Shown: positions 63,783 through 64,000 of the stretch, one piece after another
Numbering within the stretch: position 1 is the stretch's first letter
How the letters are laid out: each line of letters begins with the position of its first letter
From: Microglena sp. YARC
Taxonomy: Eukaryota > Chlorophyta > Chlorophyceae > Chlamydomonadales > Chlamydomonadaceae
NCBI GenBank assembly: GCA_022414725.1
Contig: CM039466.1
Span: 36,936,517 to 37,000,516, forward strand
Direction: 5' to 3'
DNA length: 64,000 nt
Program-made: the position numbers and the translations under genes
The notes under the pieces: generated by a model
Databases searched by the model: none
What the model saw: only the letters and a program-made list of their open reading frames with translations
Told to the model about the DNA's origin: nothing

Positions 63783-63917
63783 CTGCCCCCAGGTGGGAGT
63801 ACGCCACCAGGATCATGGCAAGCTCCCATGGAATGATGGCATCCACTTGCGCATCCACAGCACGGCGGAAGGCATCCAACCACTCGCAAGTGGGGCGCAC
63901 ATTCATTCGGTTCAGAC
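63783..63917 (-). CDS. OPR-like exon (parent copy)
   Basis: Acceptor CAACCCAACAG. After two carry-over bases it reads LNRMNVRPTCEWLDAFRRAV, DAQVDAIIPWELAMILVAYS and HLGA; the donor is GGGGCAG|GCTTTC (GC type, weak). P-x-x-x-W-L-x-x-F followed by W-E-L-A-x-I-L-V-A-x-x-x-L-G is an OPR-type helix pair. It probably belongs to the OPR gene or to a related neighbour upstream. Confidence 0.55.
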
Positions 63918-64000
63918 CTGTTGGGTTGGGTGCACGGTAAGGTTTGGCTGGAGAACCCTAATCCTGATAGGGAGGTGACTAGAAGCTGTTCTGTGTGTCA
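63918..64000. other. Window edge
   Basis: Intron-like sequence upstream of the last exon; too short to annotate. Confidence 0.3.

Larger units (their letters stand above)
37003..63917 (-). other. Span of a long OPR-family gene
   Basis: Minus-strand exons carrying OPR-type helices (LANSAWAFAK, ELSNILWAFA, GLSNIMWSMA, ALANMTWALA, SLSNTIWAVS, GVANVAWAYA, TLIWAL, DLADVLWACS) run from about 63.9 kb to a stop at 37,005-37,003. Joins confirmed by phase: 49,969 to 48,297; 48,122 to 46,327; 40,731 to 39,700; 39,543 to 38,832; 38,687 to 37,564. The 43.9-kb exon fits 40,914 in frame; its join to 46,093 is unresolved. Known of the family: OPR proteins are nuclear-encoded, organelle-targeted RNA-binding factors acting on individual chloroplast (or mitochondrial) transcripts. 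The 5' end, with any transit peptide, is not assigned and may lie beyond 64 kb. That the exons above 58 kb belong to the same gene is inferred. Confidence 0.6.

Overview
The window is nuclear DNA from a eukaryote, most likely a chlorophycean (volvocine-type) green alga. The grounds are: many short exons with canonical splice sites, G/T-rich introns, a gene for an octotricopeptide-repeat (OPR) protein (a family greatly expanded in chlorophyte algae), tRNA-derived SINEs, MITE-like elements and internal TTTAGGG telomere-type tracts. Nothing looks bacterial. The sequence is a draft: there is a 1,000-N gap at 4,208-5,207, and single-base indels between repeat copies are frequent (worst in 1-3,110), so long frames and exact exon edges are uncertain.

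Layout. (1) 1-9,663, plus strand: what looks like the 3' part of a gene of unknown function, reduced to repeat arrays that each carry an exon-like core, ending in a clear terminal exon with a stop at 9,661. (2) 9,990-21,345, minus strand: a second unrecognised gene whose exons (for example 20,330-20,814, 18,405-18,545, 16,061-16,305, 13,921-14,028 and 11.5-11.6 kb) alternate with arrays built from pieces of those exons. (3) 21,912-24,130, plus strand: a compact three-exon gene for an 86-residue single-span, probably mitochondrial, membrane protein. (4) 25,460-29,852, plus strand: an AP2-like fragment followed by an acidic, probably nuclear protein with an in-frame 15-residue repeat; possibly one transcription-factor gene split by a 2.1-kb array. 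(5) 30.4-35.6 kb and 41.1-42.3 kb: mobile-element debris, including one MITE nested in another, SINEs, a terminal-inverted-repeat element of about 1.1 kb and a perfect 14-bp hairpin. (6) 37,003-63,917, minus strand: a very long OPR-protein gene. Several of its exons can be joined in phase down to a stop at 37,003-37,005, and almost every intron is occupied by a tandem array.

The dominant feature is a recurring architecture. In at least a dozen places the tandem-repeat unit is a piece of a coding exon plus the adjoining intron, and many arrays keep the splice acceptor, the donor, or both in nearly every copy. The first donor and last acceptor of such an array could remove the whole block, so copy number could change freely without changing the mRNA. 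This pattern of splice-junction satellites in at least four genes is the main candidate for something not well described. The clearest cases are 56.0-58.7 kb, 10.0-11.6 kb, 46.3-47.95 kb and 52.6-53.4 kb.
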